A program made the translations under genes and the position numbers. The notes below the pieces were generated by a model that made no database searches, was not told the DNA's origin, and saw only the letters and a program-made list of their open reading frames with translations. From Arthrobacter crystallopoietes (lineage in GTDB: Bacteria; Actinomycetota; Actinomycetes; Actinomycetales; Micrococcaceae), in contig NZ_CP072014.1 of the NCBI RefSeq assembly GCF_017603825.1, forward strand, positions 930,001 through 994,000: a DNA stretch of 64,000 nucleotides, in the 5' to 3' direction. Below are positions 27,810 to 34,760 of this stretch, piece after piece. How positions within the stretch are numbered: the stretch's first letter is position 1; every line of letters starts with the position of its first letter.

Positions 27810-28352
27810 ATGGCCCTTGAACTCACCCCCGGAACCTGGAACTTGGATATTTCCCACACCGAGATCGGCTTCGTGGTCCGCCACGCGGGCATCAGCAAGG
27901 TGCGCGGCCAGTTCACCGAGGCCGACGCCACGCTGGTGGTTGGCGATTCCCTGGCTACATCGTCGGTGGAGGCCACGGTCAAGACGGCGTCCTTCGACTC
28001 GAACGATGACAACCGCGACGGCCACGTCAAGAGCGCCGACTTCTTCGACGTGGAGCAGTTCCCGCACATGACCTTCAAGGCCAACCAGGTCCAGGGCAGC
28101 TCGGAGGAGTTCAAGCTGGGCGGCGAGCTGACCATCAAGGACACCACCAAGCCGGTTACGTTCGACGTCGAGTTCGGCGGCATGGCCGTGGATCCGTTCG
28201 GCTCCACCCGCGCCGGCTTCTCCGCCACCACGCAGATTTCCCGCAAGGAATTCGGCATCACCTGGAACGCCGCCCTCGAAGCCGGCGGCGTGCTGGTGGG
28301 CGACAAGGTCACCATCACGGTCGACGCCGCGTTTGTGCTGCCGGCTAACTGA
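27810..28352 (+). CDS. YceI family protein
   Basis: 180 residues, the full lipocalin-like YceI barrel: TPGTWNLDISHTEIGFVVRHAGISKVRGQF at the start (read in parts), SVEATVKTASFDSNDDNRDGHVKSADFFDVE in the middle, and GELTIKDTTKPVTFDVEF. YceI proteins bind polyisoprenoid or amide lipids. There is no signal peptide, so unlike the E. coli protein it should stay in the cytoplasm. ATG 27810 follows CTAGGAGGCACC. It has its own promoter with a palindromic operator upstream and a terminator downstream, so it is a single-gene unit. Confidence 0.93.
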   Translation: MALELTPGTWNLDISHTEIGFVVRHAGISKVRGQFTEADATLVVGDSLATSSVEATVKTASFDSNDDNRDGHVKSADFFDVEQFPHMTFKANQVQGSSEEFKLGGELTIKDTTKPVTFDVEFGGMAVDPFGSTRAGFSATTQISRKEFGITWNAALEAGGVLVGDKVTITVDAAFVLPAN

Positions 28353-28389
28353 TCCGATAGCACCAGCCGGCCGTGCCGGCCCCATGAGG

Positions 28390-28429
28390 CGAACGCCCGC
28401 TCCCAATCCGGGGGCGGGCGTTCGTTTTT
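28390..28429 (+). terminator. Terminator after yceI
   Basis: Stem CGAACGCCCGC with GCGGGCGTTCG, flanked by TTTTT, 37 bases after the stop. Confidence 0.88.
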
Positions 28430-28568
28430 GTGGCAGGACGGGAACATCCTCCCAGTAGTCTTACTGCTTCGTTGCCGGTACTGGTCATGTTATGTACCGT
28501 TGGAAATAGGCGGCCACACTCTCAAGCCCGACGGTTTCAGGTCAGTTGCCAACTGGAAGAGGATGATC

Positions 28569-29366
28569 ATGGCAAGTGTCAATGAAATGATCGATGTAGC
28601 CGTCCCGGTGTCCGTGGCCTGTAACCAGTGGACCCAGTTCGAGTCCTTCCCGCAGTTCATGCATGGAGTCCAGTCAGTCCGGCAGCTCAGCGACACCAGA
28701 AACCACTGGACGATGAAGGTCGCCGGCGTCGAGCGTGAATTCGACACCGAAATCACCGAGCAGCATCCGGACCAAAGGATCGCTTGGAAGAGTACGGACA
28801 GCACCAGCCATGCGGGCGCGGTTGATTTCCACCGGCTCGACGAGGGGCACACGCGGGTTACCGTCCAGATGGAATGGGATCCGCAAACGTTCGCCGAAAA
28901 GGCCGGAGTTGCTGCCGGCGCCGACAAGATGCAGGTGAAATCCGACCTGAAGCGGTTCAAGGAGTTCATCGAAACCCGGGGCTCCGAGACCGGAGCGTGG
29001 CGCGGCCATGTGGACCGTCCCGGTGATGCGTCGACCGGGCCTGACGGGGCTTCCGAAACTGTTAGGGCCGCTGGGGCAGCGGGTGCGTCCACTGGCGGGA
29101 CCGGGGCGAAAGACAATAGCTTGGGCAGCCGGGACTACTACGGCGGCACCGGGGCCGGCGGGTTTCCGCCGGGAGGCACTAACAAGGATGACCTGCCGAT
29201 CCAAGACCCCGCCGCGCGGTCGGACAAACCGCTCCTGGATGATCCTGCACTGGGCGAAACCTCCAGGGTTCCGCTTCAGGATGTCCCCGGCGGAACGCTG
29301 AATGACCCGGACAATGAGCCCGATCCGGATACCGATGAGACGGGGCGGAACGCAGCAGGGCGCTGA
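28569..29366 (+). CDS. SRPBCC (START-like) family protein, copy 1
   Basis: 265 residues. Residues 1-145 form a polyketide cyclase/SRPBCC domain (VNEMIDVAVPVSVACNQWTQFESF, FPQFMHGV, HWTMKVAGVEREFDTEI). A Gly/Ala/Thr-rich linker and a conserved tail with LGSRDYYGGT, GGFPPGG and LPIQDPAA follow. ATG 28569 follows AGAGGATG; the frame upstream lacks domain similarity. The next gene is a paralogue with about 40% identity in the domain and the same tail. The ligand is unknown; proteins of this type are abundant in desiccation-tolerant soil actinobacteria. Confidence 0.85.
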   Translation: MASVNEMIDVAVPVSVACNQWTQFESFPQFMHGVQSVRQLSDTRNHWTMKVAGVEREFDTEITEQHPDQRIAWKSTDSTSHAGAVDFHRLDEGHTRVTVQMEWDPQTFAEKAGVAAGADKMQVKSDLKRFKEFIETRGSETGAWRGHVDRPGDASTGPDGASETVRAAGAAGASTGGTGAKDNSLGSRDYYGGTGAGGFPPGGTNKDDLPIQDPAARSDKPLLDDPALGETSRVPLQDVPGGTLNDPDNEPDPDTDETGRNAAGR

Positions 29367-29419
29367 TCCGCCCCGCCGCGGCCACCTCAAAGGGGCCACT
29401 GGAAGAAGAAGGTTGAAAG

Positions 29420-30034
29420 ATGGCCAAGATCGAGCAGACAGTCGAGATTGCGGCCCCGGCTGCCGAAGTCTACCGCGAGTGGGCTAGGTTCGAGGCGTTC
29501 GGGATCTTCATGCACGGCGTGGTGCGGGTCATCCGCGAGGATGACGTGACCCACCACTGGACCACCAAGGTCGGTGGAGTCCGGCGGGAGTTCGAGACGA
29601 AGATTACCGAGGAGCTACCGGGCAAGCGCATGGCCTGGGAAACCGTGGAAGGGGTGCCGCATCAGGGCTCGGTGGAGTTCCTTGAACTCGATCCGGGCCG
29701 CACACGGATGGTGGTGCGGGTCGATTGGCATCCCGGGTCGGTGCTGGAAAAGGCCGGGGCCACTCTCGGCTCGGACCACCGCGAGGTGCGTAACGAGCTG
29801 TGGCGGTTCAAGCAGTATGTGGAGACCGGCGGCTCGGAAACCCATCATCCTGCCTCCGAGCACGGCCTGGGCAGCCGGGACTACTATGGCGGCACCGCCG
29901 GCGGCGGGTTCCCTCCGGGATACACCGAGCAGCACGATATACCGGTTCAGGATCCTGCCGCAGGCAAGGACCAGCCGGCCCGCGGCCGTCCGGAGACGGG
30001 GGAGTCGACGGAGGCAGAATCTAGCGGGCGCTGA
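29420..30034 (+). CDS. SRPBCC (START-like) family protein, copy 2
   Basis: 204 residues, a tandem paralogue of the gene 53 bases upstream. The SRPBCC domain (1-143; KIEQTVEIAAPAAEVYREWARFEAF, FMHGVVRV, HWTTKVGGVRREFETKI) is joined by a much shorter linker to the same tail: LGSRDYYGGT, GGGFPPGYT, IPVQDPAA. It starts ATG after GAAGAAGG. Its last 14 bases overlap the 3' end of the convergent pstS gene. A duplication with retention of the tail points to a functional motif, possibly for partner binding. Confidence 0.87.
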   Translation: MAKIEQTVEIAAPAAEVYREWARFEAFGIFMHGVVRVIREDDVTHHWTTKVGGVRREFETKITEELPGKRMAWETVEGVPHQGSVEFLELDPGRTRMVVRVDWHPGSVLEKAGATLGSDHREVRNELWRFKQYVETGGSETHHPASEHGLGSRDYYGGTAGGGFPPGYTEQHDIPVQDPAAGKDQPARGRPETGESTEAESSGR

Positions 30035-31127
30035 TTCTTTCCACCGACTCGATGGCCCGCTCCGAGAGCCGCTCCGAGATCGGGGCGCTCTTGGCCGATT
30101 CCGCCGCAGCAGCCTGACCTTCAGGGCTGAGGACATACTCGGCGAAGGTCTTGATCAGTTCGATCTTTTCCGGATCATCGTAGGTTGTGCACCAGACGTG
30201 GTAGGACACCAGCAGCAGCGGGTAGGCGCCTTCGGCCGTGGTGGTCCGGTCAAGTTCCAGTGCGAGGTCGTACTCCGGACGGTCCTCTGCCGGCTTGGCC
30301 TCGTCGAGGGCGATGGCTGCGCCCTCGGAACTGACGGGCACGTAATCGCCGCCGACTTTGAGTTTCACTTTGCCCAGTGGCGGTCCGACCGCAGAATCAT
30401 CTGCGTACGTCACTGCGCCTTCGGTGCGGGCAACCATGCTGACCACGCCGGTGTTACCTTGGGCGTTTTCCGCTACGAAGTCCGAGGGGAAAGCATCGCT
30501 GGGTTCGGCCGTCCAGACGTCCGGAGCCACGGCATGCAGGTACTCGGTAAAGTTTTCGGTGGTCCCGGAATCATCGCCGCGGCTCACCCGCGTGATGCGC
30601 AGATCAGGCAGTTCCACGCCGGGGTTCTGTTCTGCGATGGCCGGATCGTTCCAGCGCATGATCTCGCCCTTGAAGATCCCCGCTATCGTGGCCGCATCCA
30701 TGTTCAGTTCAGTGATGCCGGGCAGGTTGAAGCCGACGGCGATGGGGGAGACGTAGGCGGGGACGTTGAATGCGCCTTCGGGGCCGCAAACTTCCTTGGC
30801 ACGTTCCATCTCCTCGGCGTCGAGGTAGGCGTCCGATCCGGCAAATTCCACGGCACCGGCCAGGAACGCGGTCCGGCCGGCACCGGAACCATCCGGGGAA
30901 TACTGGACCTGCGCCTTGGGATGAAGCAGGTTAAAGCCCGCGCGCCAAGCATCCATCGCCGCGTTCTGGGCGGACGAACCAGCGCCCGAAAGGGTTCCGG
31001 TCAGATCGGATCCGTGCTGGGCCGCTGCTTCCTGCTCCGGCCCTAGGGGATAGTCGGAGCCGCAGGCCGTCAAGGCCAGCAGGGCAGCAGAAGTCAGGGC
31101 CAAGGTGGGAAAAAGTCGGGGAGCCAT
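30021..31127 (-). CDS. pstS: Phosphate-binding lipoprotein (PstS family)
   Basis: 368 residues. A lipoprotein signal peptide ends in LLALTAC, with the lipidated Cys near 22. The PstS phosphate-binding fold follows: SGAGSSAQNAAMDAWRAGF, GSGAGRTAFLAGAVEFAGSD, the phosphate loop RGDDSGTTENFTEYL and GNTGVVSMV. It captures phosphate for an ABC importer, but no pstC, pstA, pstB or phoU gene is nearby, so it is an orphan here. ATG 31127 was chosen because it begins the signal peptide; AAAGAGG directly abuts it. Convergent overlap of 14 bases with the SRPBCC copy 2 gene. Confidence 0.88.
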   Translation of the reverse strand: MAPRLFPTLALTSAALLALTACGSDYPLGPEQEAAAQHGSDLTGTLSGAGSSAQNAAMDAWRAGFNLLHPKAQVQYSPDGSGAGRTAFLAGAVEFAGSDAYLDAEEMERAKEVCGPEGAFNVPAYVSPIAVGFNLPGITELNMDAATIAGIFKGEIMRWNDPAIAEQNPGVELPDLRITRVSRGDDSGTTENFTEYLHAVAPDVWTAEPSDAFPSDFVAENAQGNTGVVSMVARTEGAVTYADDSAVGPPLGKVKLKVGGDYVPVSSEGAAIALDEAKPAEDRPEYDLALELDRTTTAEGAYPLLLVSYHVWCTTYDDPEKIELIKTFAEYVLSPEGQAAAAESAKSAPISERLSERAIESVERISAR

Positions 31128-31206
31128 CCTCTTTAGGGTAACCGGGAACGAATCGTGCACAAAGATGGCTCCCTCCGACGTCGGATAGGGCGGGCGGGTT
31201 TCTTGC

Positions 31207-32730
31207 TTACTTCGTGTCCAGATCCCGCGTGGCTGGGCCTTCCAGCACAACGCCGTCGGCACTGAAGCGCGAGCCGTGCAATGGGCAGTCCCAGGTGCAT
31301 TCGGCATCGTTCCAGGACAGGACTCCGCCCAGATGCGTGCAGACCGCGCTCACCCGCCGGGTGGTGCCGTCCACGGTGCTCACGCCCACCGGCCGGGCGT
31401 TGTCCCGGACCACCGTGCCCTGTCCTTCCGGCGGTGCCGTTTCCGAGGTCCGGACCAGTCCGCTGAGCCAGCCGCTAACCAGCTCCACCCCGACAGATGC
31501 GTTGGTCTGTACCGTGGAGAAGGCATCCTGCGGGGCCACCCGCGTCTTGTACAGCTCCCGGGCCCAGGGTTTGGCCCCTTCGAGAATCAGTGAGGTCAGT
31601 GACAGCGCGGCCGCCACCGAATTGGTCATGCCCCATTTGTTGTAGCCCGTGGCCACATAGATGCGGTCCTCCGCGAAGGACAGCTTGCCCACATAGGGCA
31701 CGGCAGCGGCGGGTTCATAGTCCTGCGCGGACCAGCTGTGCGTCAGTTCCGCGCCCGGGAAGGTGTTCTGCGCCCAGCGGACCAGATCTTCCAGCTGGCC
31801 TTTGGTGTGATGCTGCCTGCCGACACTGTGTCCGTTACCGCCCACAATCAGGACCTGCCGGCCGGCGTTTTCGGCGGTGCGCAGGGATCTGGCAGGGGAA
31901 TCGATCGACAGGTACATGCCCTCGGGAATCTGCCCGGGCACATTGAAGGCGGTGGCGTAGGACCGCTGGGGCTTGAGCAGGCCGAAATGGCCGCCTCGGT
32001 TCAGGATGGGCGTGCCCGTGGCCAGGACAACGTGGTCCGCGGTGACCTGGCCGGCCTCCGCGTGGACGGTCAGTTTGCGGCCCGCGCTGCCGCCGGCAGC
32101 TTGCTTGGACCCGGACGTTCCCCGGGTGCCGGTGACGTTGGTCACGCGTACTCGTTCCACCAAAAGACCGCCGCGTTCACGTAGTTCCGCGGCGAGACCG
32201 GCGAGCACCTGAAGCGGGTGGATCTGGGCTTGGTCAGGCAGCCGGATGGCACCGGCAATCGGAAAGGGCAGCTCCGCGGCGGTGTCCACGAACTCCACCC
32301 CGAGACCGGCTTCGGCACTGGCCTCCATCTCCTTTTTGAGGTCGTCAAGGCCATTGCCCGTGTTGGCATAGGTATAGGCATCACGGCGCTGGTAGTCGAT
32401 TCCGTGCTCATCGCAGAAGCGCAGGAGCCAGGACTGTCCTTCGCGCTGGGCATCCACGTAGGCACGCGCCGTCCCGGCGCCGTGGTGGGAAGTGACGGTG
32501 GACAGCTGGCGGCCCTGCAACAGGGAGACCTTCGCCGTGGTGTTGCCGGTCGTGACGGCCCCGGTGCTGCGGGCCTCCAGTACGGCCACCCTGTGCCCGG
32601 CCCGCGCCAGCAGGACTGCGGTGGTCAAGCCGGTAATGCCGGCTCCGATAATCACGCTGTCATATTCGGTGCCGGGCTCGTAGGAATCCGAGGCGATGTC
32701 CGGTGCCGTGTCTAGCCAAAGGGATTTCAT
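31207..32730 (-). CDS. FAD-dependent oxidoreductase with C-terminal Rieske domain
   Basis: 507 residues. The N-terminal DAO-type FAD domain (VIIGAGITGLTTAVLLARAGHRVAVLEA) covers about 1-395. The C-terminal ~95 residues are a Rieske [2Fe-2S] domain with both ligand loops, CTHLGG and CPLHGS. Architecture and length match the B. subtilis YhfW type, whose substrate is unknown. The flavin probably passes electrons from a small amine or acid substrate to the cluster. ATG 32730 follows AAGGATCACC; the upstream extension overlaps the divergent isochorismatase gene and is not used. Confidence 0.9.
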   Translation of the reverse strand: MKSLWLDTAPDIASDSYEPGTEYDSVIIGAGITGLTTAVLLARAGHRVAVLEARSTGAVTTGNTTAKVSLLQGRQLSTVTSHHGAGTARAYVDAQREGQSWLLRFCDEHGIDYQRRDAYTYANTGNGLDDLKKEMEASAEAGLGVEFVDTAAELPFPIAGAIRLPDQAQIHPLQVLAGLAAELRERGGLLVERVRVTNVTGTRGTSGSKQAAGGSAGRKLTVHAEAGQVTADHVVLATGTPILNRGGHFGLLKPQRSYATAFNVPGQIPEGMYLSIDSPARSLRTAENAGRQVLIVGGNGHSVGRQHHTKGQLEDLVRWAQNTFPGAELTHSWSAQDYEPAAAVPYVGKLSFAEDRIYVATGYNKWGMTNSVAAALSLTSLILEGAKPWARELYKTRVAPQDAFSTVQTNASVGVELVSGWLSGLVRTSETAPPEGQGTVVRDNARPVGVSTVDGTTRRVSAVCTHLGGVLSWNDAECTWDCPLHGSRFSADGVVLEGPATRDLDTK

Positions 32731-32847
32731 GGTGATCCTTTCCGCTGCTAACTCCACCCCACCTTGTTGCGTGCCTTCCGTCAAGAGATCAGTAAGCTTA
32801 CTTTCAATACAGACCGCAAAAGAGGTTTCGGGAGGCCGGGCTACGTT

Positions 32848-33411
32848 ATGAATACCGCTGTACTGATCATCGACATGCAGAACGCCTATTTCGAGGATCC
32901 CGCCTTGGGAGAACGGCGGGGGGAACTGGTGGATGCCTGCAACCGCCTCATCGCACAGGCGGAAAAGCTTTCGGTTCCCGTGTTGATGGTGTGCACCGAA
33001 CACGAGCGGGATAAATCCACTTGGACCCTGAGCATGCTCGAGGATGACCAGGGCTTCATCTTTTCCGGCAGTGAACAGGCCGGGTTCCTCCCGGGGCTGC
33101 GGTATGAGAATCTGCCGCGGATGGTCAAGACGCGGGACAGTGCTTTCCAGGGAACCGACCTGCTGCTGCGGCTGCGCAACTTCGGGGCAACACAGCTGGT
33201 GCTGGCCGGCGTTGCCACCCACAACTGTGTGGCCCAGACCGCGGCCGATGCCTTTGCCAACAACTTCAAGGTGGCCTATGCCGCGGATGCCATGGCCTCG
33301 AACAACGACGACTACGGACACCTGGTGCGCAAGGTGCTTAGCGAGGAATACCGCCAGCCCATCCTCGATGCGGCAGGAGTGGACCGGCTGCTGGCCGACG
33401 GGGAAGCGTAG
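32848..33411 (+). CDS. Isochorismatase-like cysteine hydrolase
   Basis: 187 residues of the isochorismatase fold. The catalytic triad can be placed at Asp9 (LIIDMQNAY), Lys94 (RMVKTRDSAF) and Cys127 (VATHNCVAQTA), with the cis-peptide before the Cys loop (AGVATHN). Members hydrolyse small amides (nicotinamide, N-carbamoylsarcosine) or isochorismate; the substrate cannot be read. Start ATG 32848 places the beta-strand LIIDMQ at the expected distance. Divergent from the Rieske-FAD gene, with 117 bases between. Confidence 0.9.
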   Translation: MNTAVLIIDMQNAYFEDPALGERRGELVDACNRLIAQAEKLSVPVLMVCTEHERDKSTWTLSMLEDDQGFIFSGSEQAGFLPGLRYENLPRMVKTRDSAFQGTDLLLRLRNFGATQLVLAGVATHNCVAQTAADAFANNFKVAYAADAMASNNDDYGHLVRKVLSEEYRQPILDAAGVDRLLADGEA

Positions 33412-33491
33412 GTCCGGTTAGAGCTATGGCCTGAGGTGCAAATGCTCAGTAGCCTGAGAGTCGACGCCAACTACTGCAGGAGGTAACGGAC

Positions 33492-33734
33492 ATGGACCAG
33501 GAACTCCACCGCCGGATCGAAGAGCTCATCGAAGAGGAGCAGCAGCTCCGCGAGGGCGGCACCGTGGACAACGAGCAGGCAGAAGCGCGGGCAAGGGAGC
33601 TCGCACGGCTGGAAGAACAGCTGGACCAGTGCTGGGACCTGCTCCGCCAGCGCCGGGCCAAGCGCCGTGCCGGCGAAGACCCCGATGAGGCCCAGGCCCG
33701 CCCTGTTGAGGAAGTGGAGGGTTACCGCCAGTAG
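33492..33734 (+). CDS. DUF2630 family protein
   Basis: 80 residues, highly charged and almost entirely helical. The signature LARLEEQLDQCWDLLRQRRA and the late RPVEEVEGY are diagnostic of DUF2630, short proteins of unknown function found mainly in Actinobacteria. It could form a coiled-coil dimer. ATG 33492 follows CAGGAGGTAACG, a strong ribosome site. It lies between the isochorismatase-type hydrolase and the convergent ku gene. Confidence 0.9.
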   Translation: MDQELHRRIEELIEEEQQLREGGTVDNEQAEARARELARLEEQLDQCWDLLRQRRAKRRAGEDPDEAQARPVEEVEGYRQ

Positions 33735-33758
33735 GGAACGTACGTCGTTAGCTTCTTG

Positions 33759-34691
33759 CTAGGCGCCCTTTTTCGCCTTGGTTTTCGAAGCGGACGTCTT
33801 GGAGGCGGACTTTGCGGCCGGTTTTTCCTTGGCCTCCTCCGCCTTCGCCGAAGATTTCGCAGAAGACTTGGCGGCGGCCTTGGGCTTGGATTCCGCCGGC
33901 TTCTTGCCTTCGCGGTTCTTCTCGACGCTGCGGCGCAGGGCCTCCATCAGGTCCAGGACCTTGCCGCCTTCCTCCTCGCCCTCCTCGCCGAAAGTCGCCT
34001 CGGTATCCAGGGTTTCGCCCTGCTCGAGTTTGGCCTCGATGAGCGTGCGCAGCTGCTCCTGGTACTCGTCCGTGAAGTCTTCGGGCTTGAAGTCGCTGGA
34101 GAAGGATTCCACCAGCGCCGCGGACATTTCACGTTCCTTCGCGGAAACCCGCACGTCCTCTTCAAGTGCGGGGAACGCAGCCTCGCGGACCTCGTCCTCC
34201 CAGAGCAGCGTCTGCAGCATCAGCACATCGCCGCGGACGCGCAGCGCGGCCAGACGGGTCTTCTGCCGCAGCGCGAACTTCACCACCGCCGTCCGGTCCG
34301 TGTCCTCCAGCGTCCGGCGCAGCAGCACATAGGCCTTGGTCGATTTGGAATCCGGTTCCAGATAGTAGCTGCGGTCGAACATGATCGGGTCGATCTGGTC
34401 GCTGGGGACAAACTCCACCACGTCGATCTCGCGGTTCTTCTCCACCGGCAGCGAGTCCAGGTCCTCGTCCGTGAGCACCACGGTCTGCTCGCCGTCGTCG
34501 TACGCCTTGTCGATGTCCTTGTACTCGACGATTTCCCCGCACACCTCGCAGCGGCGCTGGTACCGGATCCGCCCGCCGTCCTTCTCGTGGACCTGGTGCA
34601 GCTTGATGTCATGGTCTTCCGTGGCGCTGTAAAGCTTGACCGGGACGTTGACCAGGCCGAAAGCGACAGCCCCTTTCCAGATGGCTCTCAT
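33759..34691 (-). CDS. ku: NHEJ DNA end-binding protein Ku
   Basis: 310 residues. The Ku core (about 1-250) starts with the standard MRAIWKGAVAFGLVNVPVKLYSAT and includes RCEVCGEIV, DSLPVEKNREIDVVEFV and YYLEPD. The bacterial homodimer threads onto broken ends and recruits LigD. The last ~55 residues are a Lys/Ala/Ser tail (KPKAAAKSSAKSS and repeats), like the basic C-terminus of some mycobacterial Ku proteins that modulates DNA binding. It is divergent from ligD across 69 bases, so the pair may share control. Confidence 0.97.
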   Translation of the reverse strand: MRAIWKGAVAFGLVNVPVKLYSATEDHDIKLHQVHEKDGGRIRYQRRCEVCGEIVEYKDIDKAYDDGEQTVVLTDEDLDSLPVEKNREIDVVEFVPSDQIDPIMFDRSYYLEPDSKSTKAYVLLRRTLEDTDRTAVVKFALRQKTRLAALRVRGDVLMLQTLLWEDEVREAAFPALEEDVRVSAKEREMSAALVESFSSDFKPEDFTDEYQEQLRTLIEAKLEQGETLDTEATFGEEGEEEGGKVLDLMEALRRSVEKNREGKKPAESKPKAAAKSSAKSSAKAEEAKEKPAAKSASKTSASKTKAKKGA

Positions 34692-34760
34692 GGATCAATA
34701 CAACACCAAGCATGCTGGCAATTACTAGCCATCGGCCACAATATTGGCGAGACTAACCCT

